Assembly (NCBI GenBank): GCA_965232895.1
Contig: OZ247430.1
Span: 2,294,001 to 2,358,000, forward strand
From: Bin87 sp965232895
GTDB taxonomy: Bacteria > Chloroflexota > Dehalococcoidia > Lucifugimonadales > UBA3495
Direction of reading: 5' to 3'
DNA length: 64,000 bases
The stretch's first letter is position 1. The number at the start of each line of letters is the position of its first letter. Position numbers and translations under genes: made by a program. The notes under the pieces are model-generated. The model was not told the origin of the DNA. It was given only the letters and a program-made list of their open reading frames with translations, and ran no database searches. This document shows, one piece after another, positions 8,710-17,219 of the stretch.

Positions 8710-9502
8710 CGAACAGCGGAATCTGCTTTCCAGCGGTGAGGAATTTTATTTCGCTCAAAGGCGCCAGACTGTTGTGCAGATACATCTCGCCGCCGAATCG
8801 CCGGGAGCGATCGGAAACACGCAGCGCATTATCGACAAAGACCGCATCCAGCCAGGACTCCCGGTCATGTAGTTTCATATCCGCCCATTCAGCGTCAGTG
8901 TGGTAAGGACAGCCGATACAGGCGCTGCGGGGCAGGTTCCGTTGCGGATAGCGTTCCGCAAACCAAGCGCGGCAATCGGCTCGGGTCATTCCAAGCTCTA
9001 TCAGTGGCCAGAAATTAGTGATCCATGATTGGCGGCTAGGTTTCATACGGATGGCCTCGTCCCGGCTGATCCCAATCCAAAGTTCAACGAACGTTCCAGT
9101 CGGGGTCGTTTCCCGGTACCCCAGCCCCAACAGGTTCCGTAGTTCGATTTCAATCGGTGCTAGCTTGTACTCGCGGGTGCATTGCCGTTTGGCGATGCCT
9201 CTGCTGCCATCGGTTGAGCGGACAAAAGCCGGTATCGAGCTGAAGGATTGGCCGGTCGAATTGGTTCCGGCCAATATGTCGGATCTGATGTTCCCACTTC
9301 TTACCCTGCGCAATGGGAACGGGAGCTGTTTTTCGAGCCAGTCGACATGCTGATACACGCCTTTGGGTTCCCATCCAGTATCGGCGAACACGGCGAAATC
9401 CGGCATTGGCTTGACCAATCCATCAGCAGCCATCAGTGCCATGACTGAGCTTTGCACTCCGCCACCCAAAGAGATTACGGTCAGCTCCGGTTCTCCATCC
9501 AT
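8678..9502 (-). CDS. PP-loop ATPase, PAPS-reductase/DndC-like
   Basis: The protein has 274 residues. The N-terminal SLGGGVQSSVMALMA is a PP-loop that binds and adenylates with ATP. VFADTGWEPKGVY follows, as in PAPS reductase-fold proteins. Cysteines occur in KRQCTREYK, in SACIGCPYHTDAEW and in the C-terminal CEGMC, suggesting a metal or Fe-S site. Relatives include phage PAPS-reductase-like proteins and, more distantly, DndC of the phosphorothioation system. It is the first gene of the cassette with the GIY-YIG and DGQHR proteins. A nucleic-acid modification role is inferred; a sulphate-assimilation role is unlikely without cys genes nearby. Confidence 0.75.
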   Translation of the reverse strand: MDGEPELTVISLGGGVQSSVMALMAADGLVKPMPDFAVFADTGWEPKGVYQHVDWLEKQLPFPLRRVRSGNIRSDILAGTNSTGQSFSSIPAFVRSTDGSRGIAKRQCTREYKLAPIEIELRNLLGLGYRETTPTGTFVELWIGISRDEAIRMKPSRQSWITNFWPLIELGMTRADCRAWFAERYPQRNLPRSACIGCPYHTDAEWADMKLHDRESWLDAVFVDNALRVSDRSRRFGGEMYLHNSLAPLSEIKFLTAGKQIPLFGDECEGMCGV

Positions 9503-9568
9503 AACGTCGTCCTTTTCATACGCAGCGCAATCTGGTGCCGTCAGAGTTCGCGCATATTTCCAAACCGG

Positions 9569-9574
9569 ATTATA
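9569..9574 (-). promoter_or_regulatory. Possible -10 element for the PP-loop cassette
   Basis: The minus strand reads TATAAT here, 67 nt upstream of the PP-loop start codon, in a short AT-richer gap. No convincing -35 box is placed 16-18 nt before it, so the call rests on the -10 hexamer alone. Confidence 0.3.
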
Positions 9575-9615
9575 CAGCAGAGATAAATACTCTTTCCGGA
9601 TCTCCTGCCCTGAAG

Positions 9616-10068
9616 TTACTCGTCCTGGGGGAGAAAGGCGTTGGGGACCACCGCGCTGCCCTGACCCACGCCAGTGGTATCGCCGCGCTGGTTCTCGACC
9701 TTGACGTCCACCGACACCCGGCTGCCGTTCACCTCCCGGCTCACGCCGGTAACCGTCCCCGTGAAGGTTATGGTGTCGCCGGGGCGGACCGGCCGCAGGA
9801 ATCTCAAGTCAACCGTGCCGCTGTGGTTGAACACGTCGCCGCCGAAGTACCGGCGCAGCAGTTCCAGGGCGAAGGACAACGACATCCTGCCCGAAGCCAC
9901 CGTGCCCTCGGTTCCCAGGGTCTCGCGAGCGGTCTCTTCATCGGTGAACTGGGAGGCTTCCAGATCCCCGGAACTGCCCTCGAACAGGTTGATGGCCTCC
10001 TGGGTCATTTCCTTTATCAACGGGGGCAGCTCGTCCCCCACCTCGTAGGCGCGCACTAACCTCCCCAT
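9616..10068 (-). CDS. MaoC-like hot-dog fold dehydratase/thioesterase-type protein
   Basis: The protein has 150 residues from ATG 10068, overlapping the end of the upstream gene by 13 nt. The pattern ASGRMSLSFALELLRRYFGG with VDLRFLRPVRPGDTITFTGT is the hot-dog helix and hydration segment of MaoC-type enzymes, where PV-PGD-I is strongly conserved. It is preceded in the operon by another hot-dog-like gene. Together they could form a two-subunit (R)-enoyl-CoA hydratase or mesaconyl-CoA hydratase-type enzyme. The substrate is unknown. Confidence 0.75.
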   Translation of the reverse strand: MGRLVRAYEVGDELPPLIKEMTQEAINLFEGSSGDLEASQFTDEETARETLGTEGTVASGRMSLSFALELLRRYFGGDVFNHSGTVDLRFLRPVRPGDTITFTGTVTGVSREVNGSRVSVDVKVENQRGDTTGVGQGSAVVPNAFLPQDE

Positions 10069-10475
10069 TTCTTGCCGACCTCCGTGGGCTGTTTGAGCTC
10101 GTGGGTGATCACGCGGTCGATGAGCCGGCCGTCTTCGTCCACCGAGACCGCCTCGGTGACGATGTAGTTCTTGCCCCGGCGCAGGTATTTGTCGGCGATC
10201 CATGCCCGCACCGTGATCGTCTTGCCGCCGATGGGAGGGTTGTAGCAGTAGAAGGCGCACCGGGCGTTGACCGAACCGGCGTCCCGGTACCGGGCGTTGT
10301 ACTGCTTCACGTCCACCTTGTGGGAGATGGTCGGGAAGCTGGCCTCCGGGTCCATGCCCCCCCGGCGGTAGGTCTCGATCATCTCCTGCGTGAGGAGGTA
10401 TTGGTACGTCTCGAAGGTCTCGCCGACCTCCAGCGCGTCCCAGTCCAGAAGTATTCGCGCATCCGCTTCGACCAT
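10056..10475 (-). CDS. MaoC-like domain protein, probable partner subunit
   Basis: The protein has 139 residues, beginning MVEADARILLDWDALEVGET with a GGAGGTG ribosome site 6 nt ahead. The N-terminal LEVGETFETYQYLLTQEMIE matches the start of MaoC/FAS1-type hot-dog domains, and the second half holds TITVRAWIADKYLRRGKNYI, the core hot-dog strand. The catalytic Asp-His pair is not obvious, so it may be the structural subunit of the pair with the gene that follows. The 13-nt overlap implies translational coupling. Confidence 0.65.
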   Translation of the reverse strand: MVEADARILLDWDALEVGETFETYQYLLTQEMIETYRRGGMDPEASFPTISHKVDVKQYNARYRDAGSVNARCAFYCYNPPIGGKTITVRAWIADKYLRRGKNYIVTEAVSVDEDGRLIDRVITHELKQPTEVGKKWGG

Positions 10476-10522
10476 AGCTGCACCTCCTTTGCTTTTACGG
10501 GTAATACCGAATGCCGAGCCGG

Positions 10523-11323
10523 CTAGATGCCCCGCCAGGAGCGCCGTCCCTCGACACGGACGAAATGGCCGAAGCCAGGGTCGGGAAAGTGTCCCGCGGA
10601 GACCAGGATCTGCTCGCCCTCCAGCATGTCCAGGACGGAATGCCGGGTGCTCCGGGACACGTCCGGCTGGATGTCGAAGATGGGGCACCAGTCGGTGTAA
10701 TGGGCCTGGGCCGGGTTGTGCGCCACGTCGCCCAGGATGTAGCCGCGCTCGCCGCCCGAGGCGATCATGATCGAGACGTGGCCCGGCGTGTGTCCCGGCG
10801 TGGAGACCGTGGTGAGCTCGTCGGTGATCTGGTAATCGTCATCGATCAGGTCGATGAACCCAAGGTCCTGCAAAGGGACCACCTCGTCCCGGATATGGGT
10901 GGCGCCGGCGAGCACGTCGGGCTGGGTCCAGTAGTCCCAGTCCCGCCTCGGCACGAGGTAACGCGCGTTGGGGAAGTTGGGTTTGCCGTCGGTCAGGTTC
11001 CAGCCCACGTGGTCGGGGTGGAGGTGGGTATGAACCACCAGGTCGACGGCCTCCGGGTCGACGCCCTTGGCTCGCATGTCGGACATGAGCGTGCCGTCGG
11101 GAGCCTGCAGGCCGGTATCGACGATGATCAGCTTCCCCTGCGAACGGACACCCGTGGTTCCATACCTGCTTCTGGTCTGGTCGTGTTCGTCCAGGAGCTC
11201 GGGGAACTCCCGCCATTGCTCGATGGTGGTATCCGGGAACGGGATCAAGGGAGACCGGACGGGCCCTCCGTCGTTTAGCGCCAGCAATTGAACGTTGCCG
11301 ACGTTGGTAGTGTAGTCAGGCAT
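10523..11323 (-). CDS. Metallo-beta-lactamase fold hydrolase, N-acyl homoserine lactonase-like
   Basis: This 266-residue protein carries the full dinuclear zinc signature. The main motif is HTHLHPDHVGWN, with TPGHTPGHVSI for the next His and LGDVAHNPAQ for the bridging Asp. A further His lies near VSAGHFPDPGFGH. The order and spacing resemble AHL lactonases and related lactone hydrolases of about 260-300 residues. There is no signal peptide, so it is cytoplasmic. The true substrate may be another lactone or ester. It is followed by the MaoC-like pair. Confidence 0.85.
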   Translation of the reverse strand: MPDYTTNVGNVQLLALNDGGPVRSPLIPFPDTTIEQWREFPELLDEHDQTRSRYGTTGVRSQGKLIIVDTGLQAPDGTLMSDMRAKGVDPEAVDLVVHTHLHPDHVGWNLTDGKPNFPNARYLVPRRDWDYWTQPDVLAGATHIRDEVVPLQDLGFIDLIDDDYQITDELTTVSTPGHTPGHVSIMIASGGERGYILGDVAHNPAQAHYTDWCPIFDIQPDVSRSTRHSVLDMLEGEQILVSAGHFPDPGFGHFVRVEGRRSWRGI

Positions 11324-11359
11324 ATTAGTGTCGCCTCTCGATGAGTTGGATTCCAGTAG

Positions 11360-11695
11360 TCAGTCAAGCGTGCATTGGCATATAGAAGAAAAAACACGGC
11401 CTACGAAACGCGGCGCCGCGCCGCGTGCGTCCCGATCAACTGGCGGTTCAGTACCGACGACGCCAGAACCAAACTCCATCGCTCCTATCCCTGCCTTTTC
11501 AAGGTTGACTGAGTAGTCGTCGTGCCCGAAATGCGCGAACTTGAACGCCGTCACCGCAGGTAGCGCCGAAACGGCGTAGTGGTCCTTGGGGAACACGCAG
11601 AAGTTGAGCGCGAAAACCGGATAGTTAGCGTCGATTGGGGCCGGGTTGGGATCTCCGCTCTCGTCCGCGTAGATGATGTAGTCGCTGTAGTTCAC
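11360..11695 (-). pseudogene. Truncated DUF3800 protein remnant
   Basis: The first 60 or so residues, IIYADESGDPNPAPIDANYP then VFALNFCVFPKDHYAV, match the start of DUF3800 proteins, including the DESGD acidic motif of this RNase H-like family. Normal members are about 200-250 residues. Here the family match ends near KFAHFGHDDYSVN, and the remaining 45 residues look like out-of-family sequence before a stop. It sits alone between the lactonase-like gene and the ThDP decarboxylase, so it is probably a decayed mobile or defence-type gene. Confidence 0.5.
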
Positions 11696-11714
11696 GCTGC
11701 TGCTGAAATAGCCA

Positions 11715-12272
11715 CTACTCCACGTAGGTGTTGCGGAAGCGGTACAGGGTGAACTCCGGCTCCACCGGGGCCACGGGCATGTACTCGTCGGCCTCTTCGA
11801 TCTTGGCGACGATGAACCAGGGGCCCGGCTCGCGCATGGCCCGGCCGAACGCCTCTTCCAGCGTTTCCAGGTCGCTCACGGTGGTGGTTTTGGTGATGCC
11901 GCAGGAATTGGCGACCTCTTCCAGGTTGGTGTTGGTGGCGGTGTGACTGTCCTGGCCGCCGGTCTGTCCCCACATCTCGTTGTCCCAGACCAGCACCACC
12001 AGGTTCGATGGGTTCTCCCGCCCGATGGTGGCGATGGCGCCCAGGTTCATCAGCAGGGAGCCGTCACCGTCCAGCGAGATCACCTTGTCGTCGGTGGACA
12101 GAGCCATGCCCAGGGCGATGGAGGAGCACAGGCCCATGCTGCCGTAGGTGTAGAAGTTCCGGTCCCGGTGGCCGGCGTGGTACAGCTCATCGCTGGTGGG
12201 GCCCAGGTTGCCCACGATGGGCGAATCTCCGGCGTGGCGCAGGACCAGTTGGGTGGCGTCGAACCTAAGCAA
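11715..12272 (-). CDS. ThDP decarboxylase beta subunit, sulfopyruvate decarboxylase-like
   Basis: The 185-residue protein contains the C-terminal ThDP-binding domain: GSMGLCSSIALGMALS, then SLDGDGSLLMNLGAIATI, the GDG-(N) motif that binds Mg-diphosphate. Separate alpha and beta chains of this size are typical of sulfopyruvate and phosphonopyruvate decarboxylases (ComD/ComE type). The start is TTG with a good GGAGG 5 nt upstream, and it overlaps the alpha-subunit stop by 8 nt. No coenzyme M pathway genes are nearby, so the substrate is left open. Confidence 0.8.
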   Translation of the reverse strand: MLRFDATQLVLRHAGDSPIVGNLGPTSDELYHAGHRDRNFYTYGSMGLCSSIALGMALSTDDKVISLDGDGSLLMNLGAIATIGRENPSNLVVLVWDNEMWGQTGGQDSHTATNTNLEEVANSCGITKTTTVSDLETLEEAFGRAMREPGPWFIVAKIEEADEYMPVAPVEPEFTLYRFRNTYVE

Positions 12273-12771
12273 TTTTGCCTCCGTGAAGCATCGGGGTCAT
12301 GCAGATGGCGACCGGGTTGCGGTGGGCGTGGCACAGCTTCATCACGCCGTCCAGCAGCGTGTCCATCCGGTCCTCGCTCTCGATGGTGTAGTGGGCGATG
12401 CCGAACAGGTCCAGGATGGGCGTGGTGTTGCGGCCCATGGCCACCTGGGCAATGTTGAACTCGCCGACCTGTCCGCGCAGGTTCATGAAGATGGGAATGG
12501 GAGTCCGCGCCGGCAGGCACAGGCTGGCGATGCCGTTGATGCTGTTGCCGAACCCGCTGGACTGCATGAACACCGCGGCGTTGCGTCCGGTGGCGTAGCT
12601 TCCCACCGCGACGCCGATGGCCTCTTCCTCGCGGGTGCAGGACACCAGGTGGAAGAACGGGTCCTCGTTGATGATGCTGGTCACCCGGTCGATGGAGATG
12701 TCGGGCACGTAGGCGATGAGCGACGTGTCCCACTTCTTCAGGGTGTCAACTATGGTCTCTGCCCAGGGCAT
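12265..12771 (-). CDS. ThDP decarboxylase alpha subunit, sulfopyruvate decarboxylase-like
   Basis: The 168-residue protein starts at MPWAETIVDTLKKW with AAGGAG upstream. It is the N-terminal Pyr domain: YVPDISIDRV, then SCTREEEAIGVAVGSYATGR, whose Glu activates ThDP, and MQSSGFGNSINGIASL. It pairs with the following beta gene across an 8-nt overlap to form a split ThDP enzyme. It resembles ComD and phosphonopyruvate decarboxylase N-terminal halves. A role in 2-oxo or sulfo acid breakdown is inferred only from the family. Confidence 0.8.
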   Translation of the reverse strand: MPWAETIVDTLKKWDTSLIAYVPDISIDRVTSIINEDPFFHLVSCTREEEAIGVAVGSYATGRNAAVFMQSSGFGNSINGIASLCLPARTPIPIFMNLRGQVGEFNIAQVAMGRNTTPILDLFGIAHYTIESEDRMDTLLDGVMKLCHAHRNPVAICMTPMLHGGKIA

Positions 12772-12869
12772 GGGGAACTCCTTGCGCGATGAATCGGCGG
12801 TCAGTATAGCGCAAGTCGGCCCCGCTTCGCCCCTGGAGTGAAGGGGGCCGAAGGAGTACCGGGATGCGG

Positions 12870-13472
<603 letters not shown>

Positions 13473-13590
13473 TTCGACACTCCGTTTAGGATGGATTCAA
13501 AGTGGTGATAAGTGTCCACACTATAGCGGTAAACGTTGCTGTCGAACAAGCGGCAAACCAACACCGCGAATCCTGCCCAAATCTGCCGCG

Positions 13591-13619
13591 ATGACTTTGC
13601 CGGCGGTGTGGCATACAAT
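13591..13619 (+). promoter_or_regulatory. Probable sigma70 promoter for SMP-30 gene
   Basis: ATGACT (13591-13596) and TACAAT (13614-13619) are 17 nt apart. The -35 matches four and the -10 five of six consensus positions. They lie 100 nt before the SMP-30 start codon. Confidence 0.4.
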
Positions 13620-13718
13620 GGCGCCACGCCGAGCCGGCAGGGACGAATTTCCGTTTATTGGAAACTCGCCCGCCCGGTCAGTTGGAACACCATCCCATAC
13701 CTGATCCAGGAGGACAAT

Positions 13719-14636
13719 ATGGCACTGCAATGGGAGCACGTCGCCGGACCCTTCAGCCGTTTGACCGAGGGCCCCGCCTGGGATGGCCGCCGCCTTCTGT
13801 TCACTCACATCCCCGAAAGCCGGATCATGGCGTACCACCCCGACACCGGGGAGTGCACCGTCTATCGGGAAAACACCAACCACACCAACGGCCTGGCCTT
13901 CGACGCCGAGGGCCGGCTGTACGGGTGCTGTTCCGGCGGGCGGGCCATCGTCCGGTTCGAGTCCAACGGCACCACAACCACCATTGTTGATCGCCTGGGT
14001 GACCAGCGCCTGAACACCCCCAACGACCTGGCCATCGACCGCCAGGGTCGCATCTGGTTCAGCAACCCCTGGAACGCCGGCAACATCGACCCCAGCGAGC
14101 AGCCGGAGATGTCCGGCCGCGACATCCTGCGCGCCGACCCGCAGCCCGACGGCAGCTACACCTGCCAGCAGGTGACGTTCGACACCACTGGCACCAACGG
14201 CCTGCTGGTTTCCCCCGACGACCAAGCTCTCTACATCATCCAAACCGACAACGAGCCGGGCGGCGTGCGGGAGCTGCGGTCGTATCCGATCAACGCGGAT
14301 GGCTCACTGGGCCAGTACGTGGTGCTGCACCAGTTCGGTTCCGACCATCGCGGCCCCCAGCGTGGCATTGATGGCATGTGCCTCGACTCCGAGGGCAACA
14401 TCGTCGGCACTGCCGGCAACTGGGCCAGCGGCCCCGGCCCCATGCTCTACGTGTGGACGCCCGAGGGTCGCGTCCTGGAGACGTATCCCATGCCCGTCGG
14501 CGTCGACATGCCCACCAACTGCTGCTTCGGCGACGCCGACCAGAGCAGCCTGTACGTGACCACGCTGGGCGGCCATCTGCTGCGCCTGCGCAACACCGGC
14601 CGCCGGGGCTGGATAATGTGGCCGCCGGTGCGGTGA
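13719..14636 (+). CDS. SMP-30/gluconolactonase family protein
   Basis: The protein has 305 residues, starting at MALQWEHVAGPF with AGGAGG about 5 nt upstream. It has the six-bladed propeller pattern of the family: LTEGPAWDG supplies the metal-binding Glu, NHTNGLAFDAEGRLYGCC follows, then LNTPNDLAIDRQGRIWFSNP with the Asn/Asp ligands, and TGTNGLLVSPDDQALYI. Members hydrolyse sugar lactones using a divalent metal. No signal peptide is present. A nitroreductase follows 62 nt downstream on the same strand. Confidence 0.85.
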   Translation: MALQWEHVAGPFSRLTEGPAWDGRRLLFTHIPESRIMAYHPDTGECTVYRENTNHTNGLAFDAEGRLYGCCSGGRAIVRFESNGTTTTIVDRLGDQRLNTPNDLAIDRQGRIWFSNPWNAGNIDPSEQPEMSGRDILRADPQPDGSYTCQQVTFDTTGTNGLLVSPDDQALYIIQTDNEPGGVRELRSYPINADGSLGQYVVLHQFGSDHRGPQRGIDGMCLDSEGNIVGTAGNWASGPGPMLYVWTPEGRVLETYPMPVGVDMPTNCCFGDADQSSLYVTTLGGHLLRLRNTGRRGWIMWPPVR

Positions 14637-14698
14637 AGACCCGCACGGCCGCTCAGCAGTTAGCACAAAGACCCGACAATTTGGTCTGAGGTACAAAA

Positions 14699-15223
14699 AT
14701 GGACGTATTCAATGCCATCCGGACCCGTCGCACCATCCGCGACTTCACCGACGCTCCGGTGTCCGACGCGGTGCTGCACAAAATTATGCAAGCCGCGCGA
14801 TGGGCGCCCAGCTCCAGCAACACTCAGCCGTGGCACTTCATCGTTGTCCGCGACTCCGAAACCATCCAGCGTCTTGGCGAAATCTGCACCCAGGGCAGTT
14901 TTATTGGCAAGGCTCCATTGGCCATCGCCATCGTGATGGACGGCGCGCGGCGCGCTCAGTTGGACGCCGGCCGGGCCCTGCAGCAGATGGAGCTGGTGGC
15001 ATGGTCCGAGGGCCTGGGCACCTGCTTCGTTGGCGTTCGCGGGGAGGCGCAGGATCAGGTCAAGTCCCTACTGGGCATCCCCGAGGAACTGGAGCTGGTC
15101 ACCGTGCTGCCCTTCGGGTACCGCGTCATGCGCGAGCCGGGCACGGGCACGCCGCGCAAGCCCATGTCGGAAATCGCCCACGGCGAAAAGTTTGGGCAGG
15201 CGCTGACCTTTGCCGATGCGTAG
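14699..15223 (+). CDS. Nitroreductase family protein
   Basis: The 174-residue protein begins MDVFNAIRTRRTIRDFTDAP, the classic FMN phosphate-binding Arg-Arg-(S/T)-x-R segment. ARWAPSSSNTQPWHFIVV (flavin contact) and QQMELVAWSEGLGTCFVG follow, with the C-terminal LPFGYR strand. It is shorter than the divergent paralogue at 12870-13472 but has all core segments. It probably reduces nitro or quinone-like substrates with FMN. It may be co-transcribed with the SMP-30 gene. Confidence 0.85.
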   Translation: MDVFNAIRTRRTIRDFTDAPVSDAVLHKIMQAARWAPSSSNTQPWHFIVVRDSETIQRLGEICTQGSFIGKAPLAIAIVMDGARRAQLDAGRALQQMELVAWSEGLGTCFVGVRGEAQDQVKSLLGIPEELELVTVLPFGYRVMREPGTGTPRKPMSEIAHGEKFGQALTFADA

Positions 15224-15231
15224 GGTAGTCT

Positions 15232-15322
15232 GTCAGAAGCAGGATTTGCCGGATTATTGAATTTTCAGGATGCGTATTCCAATCCTGTTCATTCCGTAAA
15301 TCCCGCGAATCCGACTTCTGAC
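15232..15322. repeat. Palindromic intergenic element with GTCAGAAG/CTTCTGAC ends
   Basis: GTCAGAAG at 15232-15239 is the exact complement of CTTCTGAC at 15315-15322. The interior has further partial complementarity (GGATT, CGGATT against AATCC, GAATCC). A phrase like AATCCTGTTCAT in the middle is shared with the dispersed elements at 27.4, 42.2 and 53.6 kb. It follows the nitroreductase stop by 9 nt. Confidence 0.55.
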
Positions 15323-15372
15323 AAATCTCTCACCGCCCTTGGCCCTTGACCATACAAAGGAGGCAAGAGACC

Positions 15373-16260
15373 ATGCCCGAATATTATCTTGGCATTGACG
15401 TTGGGTATTCCAAACCCTATGCCACAACGGGGTTGTGTCTCATTACCTTGGATCGAGACCGCTTATTGTGGGAATGTAGGAATGCCACCACGGACGAATG
15501 CGAACGGACAGATGACCTGCGCGGTCTCATCCCATGTAACGCAGTTTTGCGCGGCGTCGGAATAGATGGGCCGCTTGGCAGTGGGTTAGGGCCGGTTAAC
15601 CATTACCGAGCTGCCGAAGCTCTACTCAACCGTGGGTATATCAAGGAACGCTGCAATCCTAGCCCAGCCAATTCCGGAAGCGGTCCGTACCTTCACGACA
15701 ATGCGACTGAGTTGGCTCGATTGTTTCTAGCACTCCAGTGTGAAAAACACTGTAATATAGCCGGGGCCGACCATCCCGATGCCATTCATCAATCGCGTAT
15801 CGTGGAGGCATTTCCGGACGCCTTTTTGGCCTTCCTGCTCCCGAGCGCGGAAATGCCTCGTGGAATCCCACGGGGCGAGAGGTCTGACCAATACTGGGAA
15901 GTGGCGGTCGCGCACGGCTACCTGCAAGCACTCATCAGGCGTCTGGAGTGCGGAGTTCATTTTGACCCCCTCGCCTCGATCCGGAACCACGACCGTCGTG
16001 CGGCCTTCATTTGTGCCCTGTCCGCCATGTGCGTAGCCAGGAACACGTATGTTGCCGTAGGAGTACGTGGGAGCGGAGACATTATCTTGCCGCCACACGC
16101 GGTTTGGGGGACCGATGCAGCTGGGCGGGGTAGTTGGGCTGAGCCCGCACTCCACCAGAACGTGGACGCAGTGCGCGATAACAGGCGCAATTACCCGAAT
16201 CACCGAAATGCGCGAGTCATCTGCAACGGCGGTCAATGGATGCCAGAACCAGCACAGTAG
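15373..16260 (+). CDS. DUF429-like predicted nuclease (RNase H fold)
   Basis: The protein has 295 residues from MPEYYLGIDVGYSKPY; an upstream ATG at 15346 is less likely, because the AAGGAGG site lies just before 15373. The opening LGIDVGYSKPYATTGLCLIT and the later VGIDGPLGSGLG supply the two acidic strands of the RNase H-like fold used by DUF429 proteins. FPDAFLAFLLP and the DRRAAFICALSAMC helix also fit. Base composition is less GC-biased than neighbours, which suggests acquisition. The family's function is unproven. Confidence 0.6.
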   Translation: MPEYYLGIDVGYSKPYATTGLCLITLDRDRLLWECRNATTDECERTDDLRGLIPCNAVLRGVGIDGPLGSGLGPVNHYRAAEALLNRGYIKERCNPSPANSGSGPYLHDNATELARLFLALQCEKHCNIAGADHPDAIHQSRIVEAFPDAFLAFLLPSAEMPRGIPRGERSDQYWEVAVAHGYLQALIRRLECGVHFDPLASIRNHDRRAAFICALSAMCVARNTYVAVGVRGSGDIILPPHAVWGTDAAGRGSWAEPALHQNVDAVRDNRRNYPNHRNARVICNGGQWMPEPAQ

Positions 16261-16316
16261 ACAAGTGGTCTGACGCGTGACCCCGGCGCGATTCGTGATT
16301 TCATCCTCGCCTCATT

Positions 16317-16337
16317 CCTCTCCCATCAAGGGAGAGG
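16317..16337. terminator. Terminator-like hairpin between convergent genes
   Basis: CCTCTCCC (16317-16324) and GGGAGAGG (16330-16337) pair perfectly around ATCAA. The hairpin separates the convergent DUF429-like and enoyl-CoA hydratase genes. No T-tract follows on the plus strand. Confidence 0.45.
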
Positions 16338-16349
16338 AGGCAGATTACT

Positions 16350-17198
16350 TTATCGCCCCTTGAACTCGGGGGCCCGCTTCTCCAGGAATGCCCGCCTCGC
16401 CTCGTGCGCGTCCTCGGAGCCGCTGAGGATGCCGCCGGCGTTGGAGGTCAGCGTCATCGTGGTTTCGAGCGTGCTGTCCAGGGCGGCGCGCATGATGCGC
16501 TTGCTGATCCACTGGACCATGGGCGGAGCGCCGATGATGCGGTTGCACAGGTCGCGGGTGGTCTGTTCCAGTTCCTCTGACGGAACCAGGTAATTGAGCA
16601 TCCCCCACTCGTAGGCCCGCTGGGCGTCCAGGTGGCCGGTGTAGGCGAACTCCAGGGCGCGGCCCAGGCCGACCATCTTGGGCAGGTAGTAGCTGCCGCC
16701 GTTTTCGATGATCTGGCCCAGCTGCTGGTAGCCGATGAACCGCGTGTTCTCGCAGCCCAGCCGGATGTCGCAGTGCAGGGCCATGTCCATGCCCGATCCG
16801 ACGGCGGGCCCGTTGATCATGGCGATGGTGGGCTTGCGGACCTGGGAGATGTCCCGGTGCAGCTTGGTGAAACCGTGGTAGAAGTGCTCGCGGGCCGCGT
16901 CGGGCCCCTCGATGGTTCCCCGGTTGCCCACGAAGTTCTCGCCGGTGATGTCCGGAGAATTGTCGCGCCGCATGTCGGCGCCGGAGCAGAAACCGCGACC
17001 GACGCCGGTGAGCACCATCACCCGCACGTTGGGATCGTCGTCGCCGGCGCGCATGTACTCGCCCACCTTGGCGACGGTGCCGTTCTCCTCGGATGAGCCG
17101 ATCAGCGCGTTCATGCGTTCCGGCCGGTTGAACTTGATCCACAGGATCCCCGAGTCCTCAGGTTCGTAAAGCAAGTAGGGCACCAGGTTCGGCGGCAT
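16350..17198 (-). CDS. Enoyl-CoA hydratase/isomerase family protein
   Basis: The 282-residue protein shows the crotonase fold. WIKFNRPERMNALIG is the N-terminal block, GVGRGFCSGADMRRDNS forms the first oxyanion loop, and IAMINGPAVGSGMDMALHCD is the second. In the next segment RFIGYQQLGQIIENGGSYYLPKMVG contains a Glu at the usual catalytic position. The C-terminal helices include a family-typical EAREAFLEKR-like end. It could act in beta-oxidation or in degradation of an aromatic or isoprenoid CoA ester. It stands upstream of no obvious pathway partner. Confidence 0.85.
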   Translation of the reverse strand: MPPNLVPYLLYEPEDSGILWIKFNRPERMNALIGSSEENGTVAKVGEYMRAGDDDPNVRVMVLTGVGRGFCSGADMRRDNSPDITGENFVGNRGTIEGPDAAREHFYHGFTKLHRDISQVRKPTIAMINGPAVGSGMDMALHCDIRLGCENTRFIGYQQLGQIIENGGSYYLPKMVGLGRALEFAYTGHLDAQRAYEWGMLNYLVPSEELEQTTRDLCNRIIGAPPMVQWISKRIMRAALDSTLETTMTLTSNAGGILSGSEDAHEARRAFLEKRAPEFKGR

Positions 17199-17219
17199 GG
17201 GGTTACTCCTTTGAGCGGA

